Shown: positions 49,850 through 59,053 of the stretch, one piece after another | Layout of the letters: each line of letters starts with the position of its first letter | Numbering within the stretch: position 1 is the first letter of the stretch | From: Chromatiales bacterium | GTDB lineage: Bacteria; Pseudomonadota; Gammaproteobacteria; Chromatiales; Chromatiaceae | Reading direction: 5' to 3' | Assembly: GCA_024762475.1 (NCBI GenBank) | Contig: JANTHJ010000003.1 | Location: 1-64,000 of the forward strand | DNA length: 64,000 bases | Translations under genes and position numbers: made by a program | The notes under the pieces: generated by a model | Databases searched by the model: none | Told to the model about the DNA's origin: nothing | Seen by the model: the letters and a program-made list of their open reading frames with translations, nothing else

Positions 49850-50821
49850 ATGTTTGGATTTGGCAGAAAGAAGCAGGCCGAGGCCGAGAAACCAGAGAAC
49901 AAGCCGGGTCTATTCGCCCGCCTCAAGCAGGGACTCTCGCGCACCCGCGCCACCCTCAGCGATGGCCTGGCGGATCTGCTGCTGGGCAAGAAGCAGATCG
50001 ACGACGAGCTCCTCGAGGAGCTGGAAACGCTGCTGCTCACCGCGGACGTGGGCGTCGATACCACGCGCAAGATCATCGACGAGCTCACCGAACGGGTGAG
50101 ACGCAAGGAGCTATCCGATCCGCAGGCCCTGCGCGGCGTGCTGCAGGAACTGCTGGAGGGCATTCTCGAGGCTGCCGACAAGCCGGTGCGCCAGAGCGCC
50201 CCGGGCAAGCCGCAGGTAATCCTGATGGTGGGCATCAACGGGGCCGGCAAGACCACCACCATCGGCAAGCTGGCAAAGCGGCTCAAGGACGAGGGGCAAA
50301 AGGTCATGCTCGCCGCCGGCGACACCTTCCGCGCAGCCGCGGTCGAGCAGCTGCAGACCTGGGGCGAGCGCAACGACATTCCCGTTATCTCCCAGGCGAC
50401 GGGCGCGGATGCCGCCTCGGTGATCTTCGACGCCCTGCAGGCAGCCCAGGCCCGCGGCATGGACGTGCTGATCGCCGATACCGCCGGGCGTCTGCACACC
50501 AAGAGCAACCTCATGGAAGAACTGGCCAAGATCGCCCGGGTGATGAAGAAGCTCGACCCGGACGCCCCCCACGAGGTGATGCTGGTGGTGGATGCGGGCA
50601 CCGGGCAGAACGCGCTGGCCCAGGCAGAGCAGTTCGACCAGGCGGTGCCGCTCACGGGCATCACCCTGACCAAGCTCGATGGCACCGCCAAGGGCGGTAT
50701 CGTGTTCGCCATTGCCGACCGCCTGAAGATTCCGATCCGCTTCATCGGCGTCGGCGAGAGCATCGAGGACCTGCGGCCCTTCGATGCGCATGAATTCGTG
50801 GAGGCGCTGTTCGAGCAATGA
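49850..50821 (+). CDS. ftsY: Signal recognition particle receptor FtsY
   Basis: [67 protein letters not shown]. Confidence 0.97.
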   Translation: MFGFGRKKQAEAEKPENKPGLFARLKQGLSRTRATLSDGLADLLLGKKQIDDELLEELETLLLTADVGVDTTRKIIDELTERVRRKELSDPQALRGVLQELLEGILEAADKPVRQSAPGKPQVILMVGINGAGKTTTIGKLAKRLKDEGQKVMLAAGDTFRAAAVEQLQTWGERNDIPVISQATGADAASVIFDALQAAQARGMDVLIADTAGRLHTKSNLMEELAKIARVMKKLDPDAPHEVMLVVDAGTGQNALAQAEQFDQAVPLTGITLTKLDGTAKGGIVFAIADRLKIPIRFIGVGESIEDLRPFDAHEFVEALFEQ

Positions 50822-50846
50822 CGGCCACGCAGCGGCATGCGATCCC

Positions 50847-51518
50847 ATGATCCGTTTCGACAACGTCGCCAAACGGTACCCCACCGGCCGTGAAGGCCTG
50901 GCCGGGGTGAGCCTGGAGGTGGCCCCCGGCGAGCTGGTCTTCGTCACCGGCCACTCGGGGGCGGGCAAGAGCACCCTGCTGAAACTGATCGGCCTGCTCG
51001 AACGGGCGACCCGCGGACAGGTCTGGGTCAATGGGCGCAACCTCAACCGCCTGAGCGAGCGGGATGTTCCCTACCATCGGCGCGAGGTGGGCATGATCTT
51101 CCAGGACCACCGCCTGCTGCACGACCGCACCGTGTTCGACAACATCGCGCTGCCCCTGGTGGTGGCGGGCATGGGACACCAGGAGATTCAGCGTCGGGTA
51201 CGCGCCGCCCTGGACAAGGTCGGCCTGCTGGGCAAGGAACGCAGCCTGCCGATCACCCTGTCGGGTGGTGAGCAGCAGCGGGTCGGTATCGCCCGCGCGC
51301 TGGTGAGCAAGCCGCCCGTGCTGCTGGCGGACGAGCCGACCGGCAACCTCGACCCGGAGCTGTCACGGGAGATCATGGATCTGTTCCTGCAGTTCAATCA
51401 GGTCGGCGTCACCATCCTGATCGCCACCCACGACATCGAGCTGATCAGCCGCTTGGGCCGACGCATCGTGCAGCTGCGGGAGGGACGTATTCAGCACGAT
51501 ACGGGCCTGGCCGCATGA
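50847..51518 (+). CDS. ftsE: Cell division ATP-binding protein FtsE
   Basis: MIRFDNVAKRYP, TGHSGAGKSTLLKLI, LSGGEQQRVGIARAL, LLADEPTGNLDPEL. Confidence 0.97.
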   Translation: MIRFDNVAKRYPTGREGLAGVSLEVAPGELVFVTGHSGAGKSTLLKLIGLLERATRGQVWVNGRNLNRLSERDVPYHRREVGMIFQDHRLLHDRTVFDNIALPLVVAGMGHQEIQRRVRAALDKVGLLGKERSLPITLSGGEQQRVGIARALVSKPPVLLADEPTGNLDPELSREIMDLFLQFNQVGVTILIATHDIELISRLGRRIVQLREGRIQHDTGLAA

Positions 51519-52477
51519 AGCGGCGCGGCCCGAAACAGCCCGGTTTTCGGCGCAATCGCAATCCGCTGCGCTGGCTGCTGCGCCATGCCCAGAACGCCGT
51601 GGCCGCACTGGGCCGGCTGGCGCGGCATCCGCTGGCCACCCTGATGACCGCCTCGGTGATCGGCATCGCCATCGCCCTGCCCAGCGGACTCTATCTGTTG
51701 ATCGACAACGTCCGCGCCCTGACCGGCAACTGGGACGGGGCCTCCAGCATCTCGCTGTTCCTGGCCGAAGACATTGACGACCGCGAGGCCGAAAAGGTGC
51801 GCCAGACCATCGCCGCCCGCCCGGACGTGGCAGAGGCCAGATTGATCACCCGCGAGCAGGCGCTGGCAGAGTTTCGCCAGCGCTCGGGGTTCGGCGAGGC
51901 GCTGGACCTGCTCGACCGCAATCCCCTGCCGCCAGTGGTCCTGGTGCGGCCCGCATCCGGCGCCGCCTCGGCCGACGCCACGGAGCGGCTCGCGCAGGAC
52001 CTGCAGCGCTACCGCGAGATCGACCTGGTGCGCGTCGATCTGCAGTGGGTGCGCCGGCTCGAGGCGATCACCCGCACCCTCGAGCGGGGCATCTACGTTC
52101 TGGCCGGCCTGCTCGGGGCGGCGGTGCTGCTGATCGTCGGCAACACCGTGCGCCTGGAGATCCAGAATCGACACGGCGAGATCGAGGTGGTGAAACTGGT
52201 GGGAGGCACCAATGCCTTCATCCGCCGGCCCTTCCTCTACGAGGGCTTCTGGTACGGCCTGCTGGGCGCGCTGATCGCCATCGTGCTGGTGGTTGGGGGG
52301 CTATGGCTGATGCAGGGACCGGTGCAGCGCCTTGCCGGTCTCTACCAGTCCAGTTTCAGCCTCGACATCTTCACCTCGGGTACTCTACTGGGCGTACTGC
52401 TCGGCGGACCCTTGCTGGGGCTGGCAGGTGCCTGGCTGGCGGTCAGCCGGCACCTGGCCCGCATCCAGCCCGAATAG
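51515..52477 (+). CDS. ftsX: Cell division protein FtsX
   Basis: Overlaps ftsE; four TM helices; EIEVVKLVGGTNAFIRRPFLYEGFWYGLLGALIA. Confidence 0.95.
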   Translation: MKRRGPKQPGFRRNRNPLRWLLRHAQNAVAALGRLARHPLATLMTASVIGIAIALPSGLYLLIDNVRALTGNWDGASSISLFLAEDIDDREAEKVRQTIAARPDVAEARLITREQALAEFRQRSGFGEALDLLDRNPLPPVVLVRPASGAASADATERLAQDLQRYREIDLVRVDLQWVRRLEAITRTLERGIYVLAGLLGAAVLLIVGNTVRLEIQNRHGEIEVVKLVGGTNAFIRRPFLYEGFWYGLLGALIAIVLVVGGLWLMQGPVQRLAGLYQSSFSLDIFTSGTLLGVLLGGPLLGLAGAWLAVSRHLARIQPE

Positions 52478-52563
52478 GCGAATCCCGTTCCCGCCTGACC
52501 CAGGTCAAAATTCCTTCCGTTTTGTATGGAAAATACTTTTCAACCCCGGAACTTCTGCCAAAA

Positions 52564-52590
52564 TTAGCACTCGAACGTTGCGAGTGCTAA
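52564..52590. promoter_or_regulatory. CIRCE element (HrcA operator) upstream of rpoH
   Basis: TTAGCACTC-GAACGTTGC-GAGTGCTAA, exact match to consensus TTAGCACTC-N9-GAGTGCTAA. Confidence 0.93.
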
Positions 52591-52651
52591 ACATGGGCGT
52601 CGCTCCAGAAGAGGGGCGTCCTGGAAGAACAAGCAAGAGGAGTTCAGACCA

Positions 52652-53524
52652 ATGACGACCCAATCGACAACCTTTCCCGCCCTGCTGCCCACCGGCAGCA
52701 TGGAATCCTATATCAGCGCAGCCTTTCAGCTGCCGATGCTGACCGCGGAACAGGAACACGACCTGGCGGTGCGTTGGCGCGACCAGAAAGATCTGGAGGC
52801 GGCGCGCCAGCTGGTGCTCTCGCACCTGCGCTTCGTGGTGCGCGTCGCCCGCGGTTACAGCGGCTATGGTCTGCCGCAGAACGACCTGATCCAGGAAGGA
52901 ACGGTCGGACTCATGAAGGCCGTGCGCCGTTTCGACCCGGAGATGGGGGTGCGCCTGGTGTCTTTCGCGGTGCACTGGATTAAGGCGGAGATCCATGAGT
53001 ACATCCTGCGCAACTGGCGGATCGTCAAGGTGGCCACCACCAAGGCACAGCGCAAGTTGTTCTTCAATCTGCGCAGCTCGAAGAAGCGCCTGGGGTGGTT
53101 CACCCAGGAAGAGATCGAGGGTGTCGCCGAGGATCTGGGTGTGAAGCCCGAAACGGTGATCGAGATGGAATCACGCATGAGCAGTCACGACGTGGCCTTC
53201 GATCCGCTCGAGGCCGACGAGGATGACAACGCCACGTTCACCCCCTCGGCCTATCTGGCCGACCTGCGGGAAGAGCCCTCGACCCTGCTGGAGGCCGAGG
53301 ACACCGAGCAGCATGAGCACGAACTGCTGATGCAGGCCCTGCAAGAGCTGGACGACCGCAGCCGCGATATCCTGCAACGCCGCTGGCTGAGCGAGAAGAA
53401 AGAGACCCTGCACGAGCTGGCCGCCGAGTACGGCGTCTCTGCCGAGCGCATCCGCCAGATCGAGAAGGCGGCGATGAAGAAACTGCGCAAGGCCATGGGC
53501 GACGACTCCTCGCTCGCCGCCTGA
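52652..53524 (+). CDS. rpoH: RNA polymerase heat-shock sigma factor sigma32
   Basis: [65 protein letters not shown] (RpoH box region). Confidence 0.97.
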   Translation: MTTQSTTFPALLPTGSMESYISAAFQLPMLTAEQEHDLAVRWRDQKDLEAARQLVLSHLRFVVRVARGYSGYGLPQNDLIQEGTVGLMKAVRRFDPEMGVRLVSFAVHWIKAEIHEYILRNWRIVKVATTKAQRKLFFNLRSSKKRLGWFTQEEIEGVAEDLGVKPETVIEMESRMSSHDVAFDPLEADEDDNATFTPSAYLADLREEPSTLLEAEDTEQHEHELLMQALQELDDRSRDILQRRWLSEKKETLHELAAEYGVSAERIRQIEKAAMKKLRKAMGDDSSLAA

Positions 53525-53539
53525 ACGGCCGGTTGATCC

Positions 53540-53578
53540 AAATAAAAAAGCCCGCGCTCAGCGCGGGCTTTTTTATTT
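53540..53578. terminator. Bidirectional Rho-independent terminator after rpoH
   Basis: AAATAAAAAAGCCCGCGCTCAGCGCGGGCTTTTTTATTT. Confidence 0.93.
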
Positions 53579-53583
53579 GGTGT

Positions 53584-53679
53584 GTAGCCCGGATGAAAGC
53601 CGCCAGGCGGAATCCGGGAAAGAGCGGTGCGCGAAAATCCGCCGAGAACCCGGATTTCGCTCCGCTCCATCCAGGCTAC
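53584..53679. repeat. REP-like palindromic repeat
   Basis: GTAGCCCGGATGAAAGCCGCCAGGCGGAATCCGGG ... CCCGGATTTCGCTCCGCTCCATCCAGGCTAC. Confidence 0.75.
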
Positions 53680-53701
53680 AGGGCTTCTCGTTGGGCTCAC
53701 C

Positions 53702-53794
53702 TCAACCGGCAAGGATCACCGAAAAGAAGCTCAACCAGGCGATCACGATCAGAGTGATCACGATGGTCATGGGGAAATTTTGAAAGCTGAACAT
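53702..53794 (-). CDS. 30-aa single-TM micro-protein (below ORF-track cutoff)
   Basis: MFSFQNFPMTIVITLIVIAWLSFFSVILAG*, Shine-Dalgarno GGAG 8 nt upstream of ATG; downstream of ccoS on same strand. Confidence 0.65.
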   Translation of the reverse strand: MFSFQNFPMTIVITLIVIAWLSFFSVILAG

Positions 53795-53853
53795 ATCAAC
53801 TGCTCCGTTCTGCAAAATAGGTCATTCTGCCGCCGTTATGACCCGCCAACACC

Positions 53854-54069
53854 TCAGTCGGCGGCCTTTTTCTCGGCGTTCTTGTCGTCCGCCTTGGCCT
53901 GGCGCTCGCGATTGCCGGGGATCAGCGGGTCATCGTCGTCCATCAGGATCCGATAGGCCGGCCCTTCCATGTCGTCGTACTGGCCGCTCTTCACGGTCCA
54001 CAGGAAAAACACCACGGCCACTGCCATCAATCCGACTGCCAGAGGGATGAGCAGAAAAAGGATTTCCAT
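53854..54069 (-). CDS. ccoS: cbb3-type cytochrome oxidase assembly protein CcoS
   Basis: MEILFLLIPLAVGLMAVAVVFFLWTVKSGQYDDMEGPAYRILMDDDDP. Confidence 0.93.
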   Translation of the reverse strand: MEILFLLIPLAVGLMAVAVVFFLWTVKSGQYDDMEGPAYRILMDDDDPLIPGNRERQAKADDKNAEKKAAD

Positions 54070-54109
54070 GAGTGGCCTCGTGTTTTACTAAGTTCTAATA
54101 TACTGGTTT

Positions 54110-54898
54110 TCAGCGCGGATTGGAACCAGCAGATCCGGCTCCGCCGGATTGTGACAACCGAACCTCGCAGCGCAGCCCCGCAGGAATGCGATAGCCTGCA
54201 TTCTCCAAGTTTAGGCGCACACGAAAGGTGCCGCTGCCCGGATCGATGACCGGGTCCACACGATCGACTACAGCCACCACCTCACCGCCCGGAGGGCCGA
54301 GCAGCGAGATAGTCGCCTGCTGTCCTGCCGCGACGGCACCAAAATATCTGGCGGGCAGGATTGCTTCCCCATGAAGCGGGTCGAGCGAAGCCAGCTTCAG
54401 TACCGGCCGATCTCCCAACAGCTCGCCCGGATCGATCTCACGCTCGATGACCACCCCGTCGATCGGACTACGCAGCTGACGCAGTTTTAGCCGCTCTCGG
54501 GCCTCCACCGCCTCGACCTCAGCGAGGCGAATATCCATCTCGATATCATCCTTCTCTTCCGGGGTCAGCATCTTCATTTCGTATAGCGCCTGGTTGCGCT
54601 TCAGCTTCCGCTTGCCCCTTGCGATGCGCACCTGGGCGCGCTGCAGGGCGGCGCGCTCCAGCCCATCGGTCAGCTTCACCAGCACCTGCCCCTTGCGCAC
54701 CTGGCTGCCGCGCTCTACCGCCACCTGCCGCACCACGCCTGGCGATCCGCCCCCTAGATCCACCTCCATGCTGGGCTCCAGCAGGCATTCGAAATGCTCT
54801 GACGAGACTGAATCTGTCGATTCGGCCACAGCAACCTCCGACAGCCCCAGGGCGATCGACAGAGCCACCCCCACCAAGGTCTTGCTTCGCACCTTCAT
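54110..54898 (-). CDS. Periplasmic HlyD/RND-type membrane fusion adaptor
   Basis: Signal peptide; GVVRQVAVERGSQVRKGQVLVKL lipoyl half-motif, LRSPIDGVVIEREIDPGE. Confidence 0.87.
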   Translation of the reverse strand: MKVRSKTLVGVALSIALGLSEVAVAESTDSVSSEHFECLLEPSMEVDLGGGSPGVVRQVAVERGSQVRKGQVLVKLTDGLERAALQRAQVRIARGKRKLKRNQALYEMKMLTPEEKDDIEMDIRLAEVEAVEARERLKLRQLRSPIDGVVIEREIDPGELLGDRPVLKLASLDPLHGEAILPARYFGAVAAGQQATISLLGPPGGEVVAVVDRVDPVIDPGSGTFRVRLNLENAGYRIPAGLRCEVRLSQSGGAGSAGSNPR

Positions 54899-56853
54899 TC
54901 GCCTCTCCCGGCAAAGGCCATTGTGTCCTCTTCCTGCTCATCCTGGCGTTCCACCCAATAACGCTGGCGGGCCGCCGCACGCTCCGCCCGCCACTGCAAC
55001 AAACGCATCAGGCCCAAGGCCCAGTGTCCTCCGCGCAACCATGGCATCCAGGCACCGCCCCACTCTCTCGCCAAGGCATCGTCTCGTGACAGCCAGTACT
55101 GCACGACGCCCGGATCACCCTGGCGCGCGCAACGACCTTCGAGCTGGCGGTCTATCCGCCGCGCCGCCTGGCAGGCAGTGAGCAGCACATGCAAGCCGCC
55201 GCGCTCCACCACCCGCGGATGAACCTTGATGTCGGTTCCACGGCCGGCCATCTGCGTCGTTACAGTCACCTGCCCGGGCTGCCCAGCAGCCGCGACCAGC
55301 TCTGCCTCCTCCGCCGATTGCCGCGCATTGAGTACTCGATGATCGACTTGCAGCGCGCCCAGCGCGCCAGACAAGGCTTCAGACGCAGCGACGCTGTCAC
55401 AGCCCGCCAGTACTGCCGAGCCCTCGGCCCGGAGTCTGCTGATATGCCGTGCCAGCGCCTGCCACTTGGCATGTTCGTCACGATAGGCCCTTGGCGGCCG
55501 CACCGCCCGCCGCACGGGGCGGTGGGTTGGGACCCTAACGACTGGCAACCCGTATACTCGCCACAGCTCGGTGGCCACTTCCTTGGCGGTTCCACTCAAG
55601 CCGCAGAGGTGATGATATCGACGAAAGAAACGTTGATAGCTGATCCGCGCCAGGGTCCGGTTCGGCGCGCTCGGCTCGAGCCCCTCTTTGAGCTCTACCA
55701 ATTGATGGAGCCCCTGCGACCATTGGCGATCCGGCATCACCCGCCCCGTATGAGGATCGACGATCTGGACCTTCCCGTCACGCACCAGGTAATCCCTGTC
55801 CCGCATCAACCGGTGATGCGCCGTGAGTGCCTGCACTGCCAGCGCTTGGCGTCGCCGCTGACCGGCCCATAGACCACCCCAGCTCCGGGTGGCCTCTGCC
55901 ACTCTGTGCTCGCCGCCGGGCGTCAGTTCTACCCCGCTCTTTCCGTCCAGAATCTGGAAGTCCAACGCCGGTCGCAGGTTCTCCGCAAGCCTCAGCGCCT
56001 CACGATACACCGCCTCACTGCCATCACCTTCCCCAGGCCCCGACAAGATCAACGGTGTACGTGCCTCGTCGATCAGTATGCTGTCTGCTTCATCCACCAG
56101 CGCGAAATGCAAGCCGCGGAGAAACAGACCGCCACTCGGATCCTCGGAGGAGATCCCTCGAAGCCAACGCTCCGTGCCCCAATCTCCACCCAACCGCACT
56201 TGGTCTCGCAGATAGTCGAATACCAGGATCTTGTTATCGCAATAGGTGACGTGGCAGGCATAGGCGTCCCGGCGATCCGCATCGGTGCGTTGCGCAGTAG
56301 CGCATCCTACCCGCAGTCCCAAGGCAGCGTAGAAGGGCGCAAACTCCTTCGCATCGCGTGCCGCCAAATAGTCGTTCACCGTGATCAGGTGCACTGGCAC
56401 CCCAGCCAGTCCCGCAGTAGCGGCCGCGATAGCCGACGTGAGGCTCTTCCCCTCCCCGGTTGCCATCTCGGCCAATGTGCCCCGCATCAACAGGCGGGCT
56501 CCACGCAGCTGCTCATCGTGTGGCCGCAAACCGAGAACATGACGCGACACCGCGCTCAGCAACGCAAAACCCTCTACCATCGCCATCTCATTGAAGCCCT
56601 GCCGAAGCAACCGGCGCCTCAATCCTGGAATCAGCTCTTGCAGCTCGACAAGGGAATGACCTTCGATAGCTGCGAAGCGTGCCCGAACCCGTCTCACGAA
56701 ATCCAATGCCAGGCGGTCACGGCCCAGCAGGCGCGCGACAATTGGCGCGCTCAGGTGGCGTAGGTTCCGCTCGAATGCGTCGCGGCGGCGCTGTCGCCGT
56801 TCTGGGCGAGCAAGGGGATCGGCCGGCAGACGGGGCAGCATGAATTTAGACAT
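54895..56853 (-). CDS. SecA-like ATPase paralogue, truncated at C-terminus
   Basis: MATGEGKSLTSA, LVDEADSILIDEARTPLILSG, TVTTQMAGRGTDIKV, RRIDRQLEGRCARQGDPGVVQYWLS; ends at about the position of canonical LEYDDV. Confidence 0.9.
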   Translation of the reverse strand: MSKFMLPRLPADPLARPERRQRRRDAFERNLRHLSAPIVARLLGRDRLALDFVRRVRARFAAIEGHSLVELQELIPGLRRRLLRQGFNEMAMVEGFALLSAVSRHVLGLRPHDEQLRGARLLMRGTLAEMATGEGKSLTSAIAAATAGLAGVPVHLITVNDYLAARDAKEFAPFYAALGLRVGCATAQRTDADRRDAYACHVTYCDNKILVFDYLRDQVRLGGDWGTERWLRGISSEDPSGGLFLRGLHFALVDEADSILIDEARTPLILSGPGEGDGSEAVYREALRLAENLRPALDFQILDGKSGVELTPGGEHRVAEATRSWGGLWAGQRRRQALAVQALTAHHRLMRDRDYLVRDGKVQIVDPHTGRVMPDRQWSQGLHQLVELKEGLEPSAPNRTLARISYQRFFRRYHHLCGLSGTAKEVATELWRVYGLPVVRVPTHRPVRRAVRPPRAYRDEHAKWQALARHISRLRAEGSAVLAGCDSVAASEALSGALGALQVDHRVLNARQSAEEAELVAAAGQPGQVTVTTQMAGRGTDIKVHPRVVERGGLHVLLTACQAARRIDRQLEGRCARQGDPGVVQYWLSRDDALAREWGGAWMPWLRGGHWALGLMRLLQWRAERAAARQRYWVERQDEQEEDTMAFAGRGE

Positions 56854-59053
56854 CGAAATGCCTCAGGAACAGCGCGTGCAGCGCCCGCTCGAGGCGCGGC
56901 AGGAGGGGCTCTGGCGAAAACACGAAGCGCAGATAGACCCGCTCTTCCGGCAACTCGAGCAGATTGGGCTCGACCGTCAGATCGACCACAAAGCCCGCCT
57001 GCAGTGTTTCCGGCAGCTCCGCTTGCTGCGCATCTCCGGATCCGGGCATCTCGACCCATGGTCCCCCGCCGGCAACCGTCAGAACGCGGCTGGGGACCCT
57101 GCGCGTTGCGCCAGGAACGATACTCAGCACGCGCGCCCGAAGCACAGTATCCAAATCGCTCACCCGGCGCGCCTCCACCCGGCCAGGCGATGCGCGGATC
57201 AGGTCGTACCCGGCCTGATCGACGAAACCCCTGACAGTGAGTTCGCCATCGCGCAGAACCAGGCCAACCGCCGTTCCCCGGGGCAACAATCGTCCCGGGA
57301 GATCCTGCGCCATCGGAAGATGGAGTGCGCCGGTTCGGGGCGCACGCACCGTGAGTGATGCCATGCGTTCACGCATTCGCCGCACCTGCGCCGAGGCATA
57401 CCGCACCGCCTCACCTGCCAGGGCACGCTCCGCCCGATCGCGGCCTGCCGCCAGCTCGCGCGCCCGAGCCTGCTCGAGGCGTGCCTGAGCGACCTGATAA
57501 CGGTTGTCCAGTTCATCGTTTCGGCACTCGAACAGCGGCTGGCCTTTCACGACCATCTGACCGGTGGTCGACAGCACACGCTCGACTTGGCAGGGCTCTG
57601 CCAGACGCAGGCGGGCCGTGTCCGGGGCCCAGGCCACGCCTTCCACCACCAGGTTGTGCGGAAACGGCACCAAGGCGACCAGTGCCCACAAGGCACCCGC
57701 GCCTCCCAACAGCAGGGCGTACCCGCGCACGCGCTTGCGGCGAATGGAAAGGGTCTGCACCAGGCGCCAAAACTTTCCGAGGAGGGGTATCAACAGGCTT
57801 CCGGTCAGAGCCCACATCGCCAGCACGATTCCGATTGCGAAGAACTGACCCGACACGTACAGCAGAATTCCGGCCACCAGCAGGGTCCGGTAGACAAAAG
57901 ACAGGGCCGCATAGCCCACCAGCCAGGGACGTTCTCCAGGCGCCTGCGCGGCCGACCGTGCGCTGCGATCCCCTAACAACCAGCGGCGGGCCAGATAGGC
58001 CACTTGCTCGTTGGCCCGCTTGGCCAGGTTTGGCATTTCCAACCAGTCCGCCAGCACGAAATAGCCATCGAACTTCAGAAGCGGGTTGCCATTCACCAAC
58101 AGGCTGGAAACCACCCCAATCAAAATCAAATGCCAGGCCATCGATCGTGCCAGCCCTGGCTCGGCGTTCACCCAAAAAAACAATGCCATGGCGGCAATCA
58201 GCAATTCCGCCATGATGCCGGCACCGGCGACTGTCATGCGACGATATCGAGATTCGAATGATGTCGAGGCAGACGCATCCACATATGGAATTGGCATGAA
58301 GACGAGCAACATGACGCCCATCTCATGCACTTCCCCACCCCAGCGTTTGACCGCCCATCCATGGGCCAGCTCGTGAATGGCTTTGACCAGCGGATAGAGC
58401 ACAGCGACAGCGGCCAGACCTTCGAGGCTGAACAACTGATCGCGCAGGGGCTCCCGCAAGTCTTCGAAATGGACTCCACCCACTACTGCCGCCAATCCGA
58501 CTACCAGTAACCACACTGCCATGCCGGCGCGGCTGAACAGTGGCGCAACCAGTGGCAGGGTGCGCTGCAGGAAAAGATCCGGATCCCACAGCGGCATCTT
58601 GACTGAAAGCGGCGAGCGCAGATACTGGATCCAACGCGCCCGACGATGCCGCTTGTGGCGACGTTGGAACTCGTCCAACCATGCGCTGGCCGGCAAATGG
58701 ATCAGGTCCGCCTGATGCAATCTGCCGAGCAACTCTATTATCTCGCCCTGGGTCGGTGCCGCATCGCCCAATGTCTCACAAAGCTCGCGCCACAAGCGAT
58801 CCAGGGTACGATGGCCGTCGCAGCGTCCGACCAACGCCCACCCCCGCTCGTTGAGCCGGAAATGCTTGCCGCTGATTGGATCTCGCAGGAGGAACCAGCG
58901 GCGCCCCCGGTATCTGTGACGTGCCAATGCCACATGCCGCCGCAGTCGCGGCCGCAAATCCGCCACGCGATACCACCCGGGGAAGAAGACTTCGCCGACC
59001 ATGGCCATGCTCACGGCAGCCAGCGCCAGAGCCACAGGCGCACCCAATTCCAT
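56846..59053 (-). CDS. PqqD-like domain + M50 metalloprotease + HlyD-like domain fusion (alternative start 59008)
   Basis: N-terminal PqqD-like winged region (RWFLLRDPISGKHFRLNERGWALVGRCDGHRTLDRLWRELCE); HELAHGWAVKRWGGEVHEMGVMLL and NPLLKFDGYFVLADWLEMPNL zinc/Asp motifs; C-terminal HlyD/lipoyl region. Confidence 0.85.
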   Translation of the reverse strand: MELGAPVALALAAVSMAMVGEVFFPGWYRVADLRPRLRRHVALARHRYRGRRWFLLRDPISGKHFRLNERGWALVGRCDGHRTLDRLWRELCETLGDAAPTQGEIIELLGRLHQADLIHLPASAWLDEFQRRHKRHRRARWIQYLRSPLSVKMPLWDPDLFLQRTLPLVAPLFSRAGMAVWLLVVGLAAVVGGVHFEDLREPLRDQLFSLEGLAAVAVLYPLVKAIHELAHGWAVKRWGGEVHEMGVMLLVFMPIPYVDASASTSFESRYRRMTVAGAGIMAELLIAAMALFFWVNAEPGLARSMAWHLILIGVVSSLLVNGNPLLKFDGYFVLADWLEMPNLAKRANEQVAYLARRWLLGDRSARSAAQAPGERPWLVGYAALSFVYRTLLVAGILLYVSGQFFAIGIVLAMWALTGSLLIPLLGKFWRLVQTLSIRRKRVRGYALLLGGAGALWALVALVPFPHNLVVEGVAWAPDTARLRLAEPCQVERVLSTTGQMVVKGQPLFECRNDELDNRYQVAQARLEQARARELAAGRDRAERALAGEAVRYASAQVRRMRERMASLTVRAPRTGALHLPMAQDLPGRLLPRGTAVGLVLRDGELTVRGFVDQAGYDLIRASPGRVEARRVSDLDTVLRARVLSIVPGATRRVPSRVLTVAGGGPWVEMPGSGDAQQAELPETLQAGFVVDLTVEPNLLELPEERVYLRFVFSPEPLLPRLERALHALFLRHFDV

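Noticed and set aside
49732-50793. 353-aa ORF overlapping ftsY in another frame
   Set aside because: Out-of-frame reading of ftsY, Gly/Arg/Ala-rich, no family motif.
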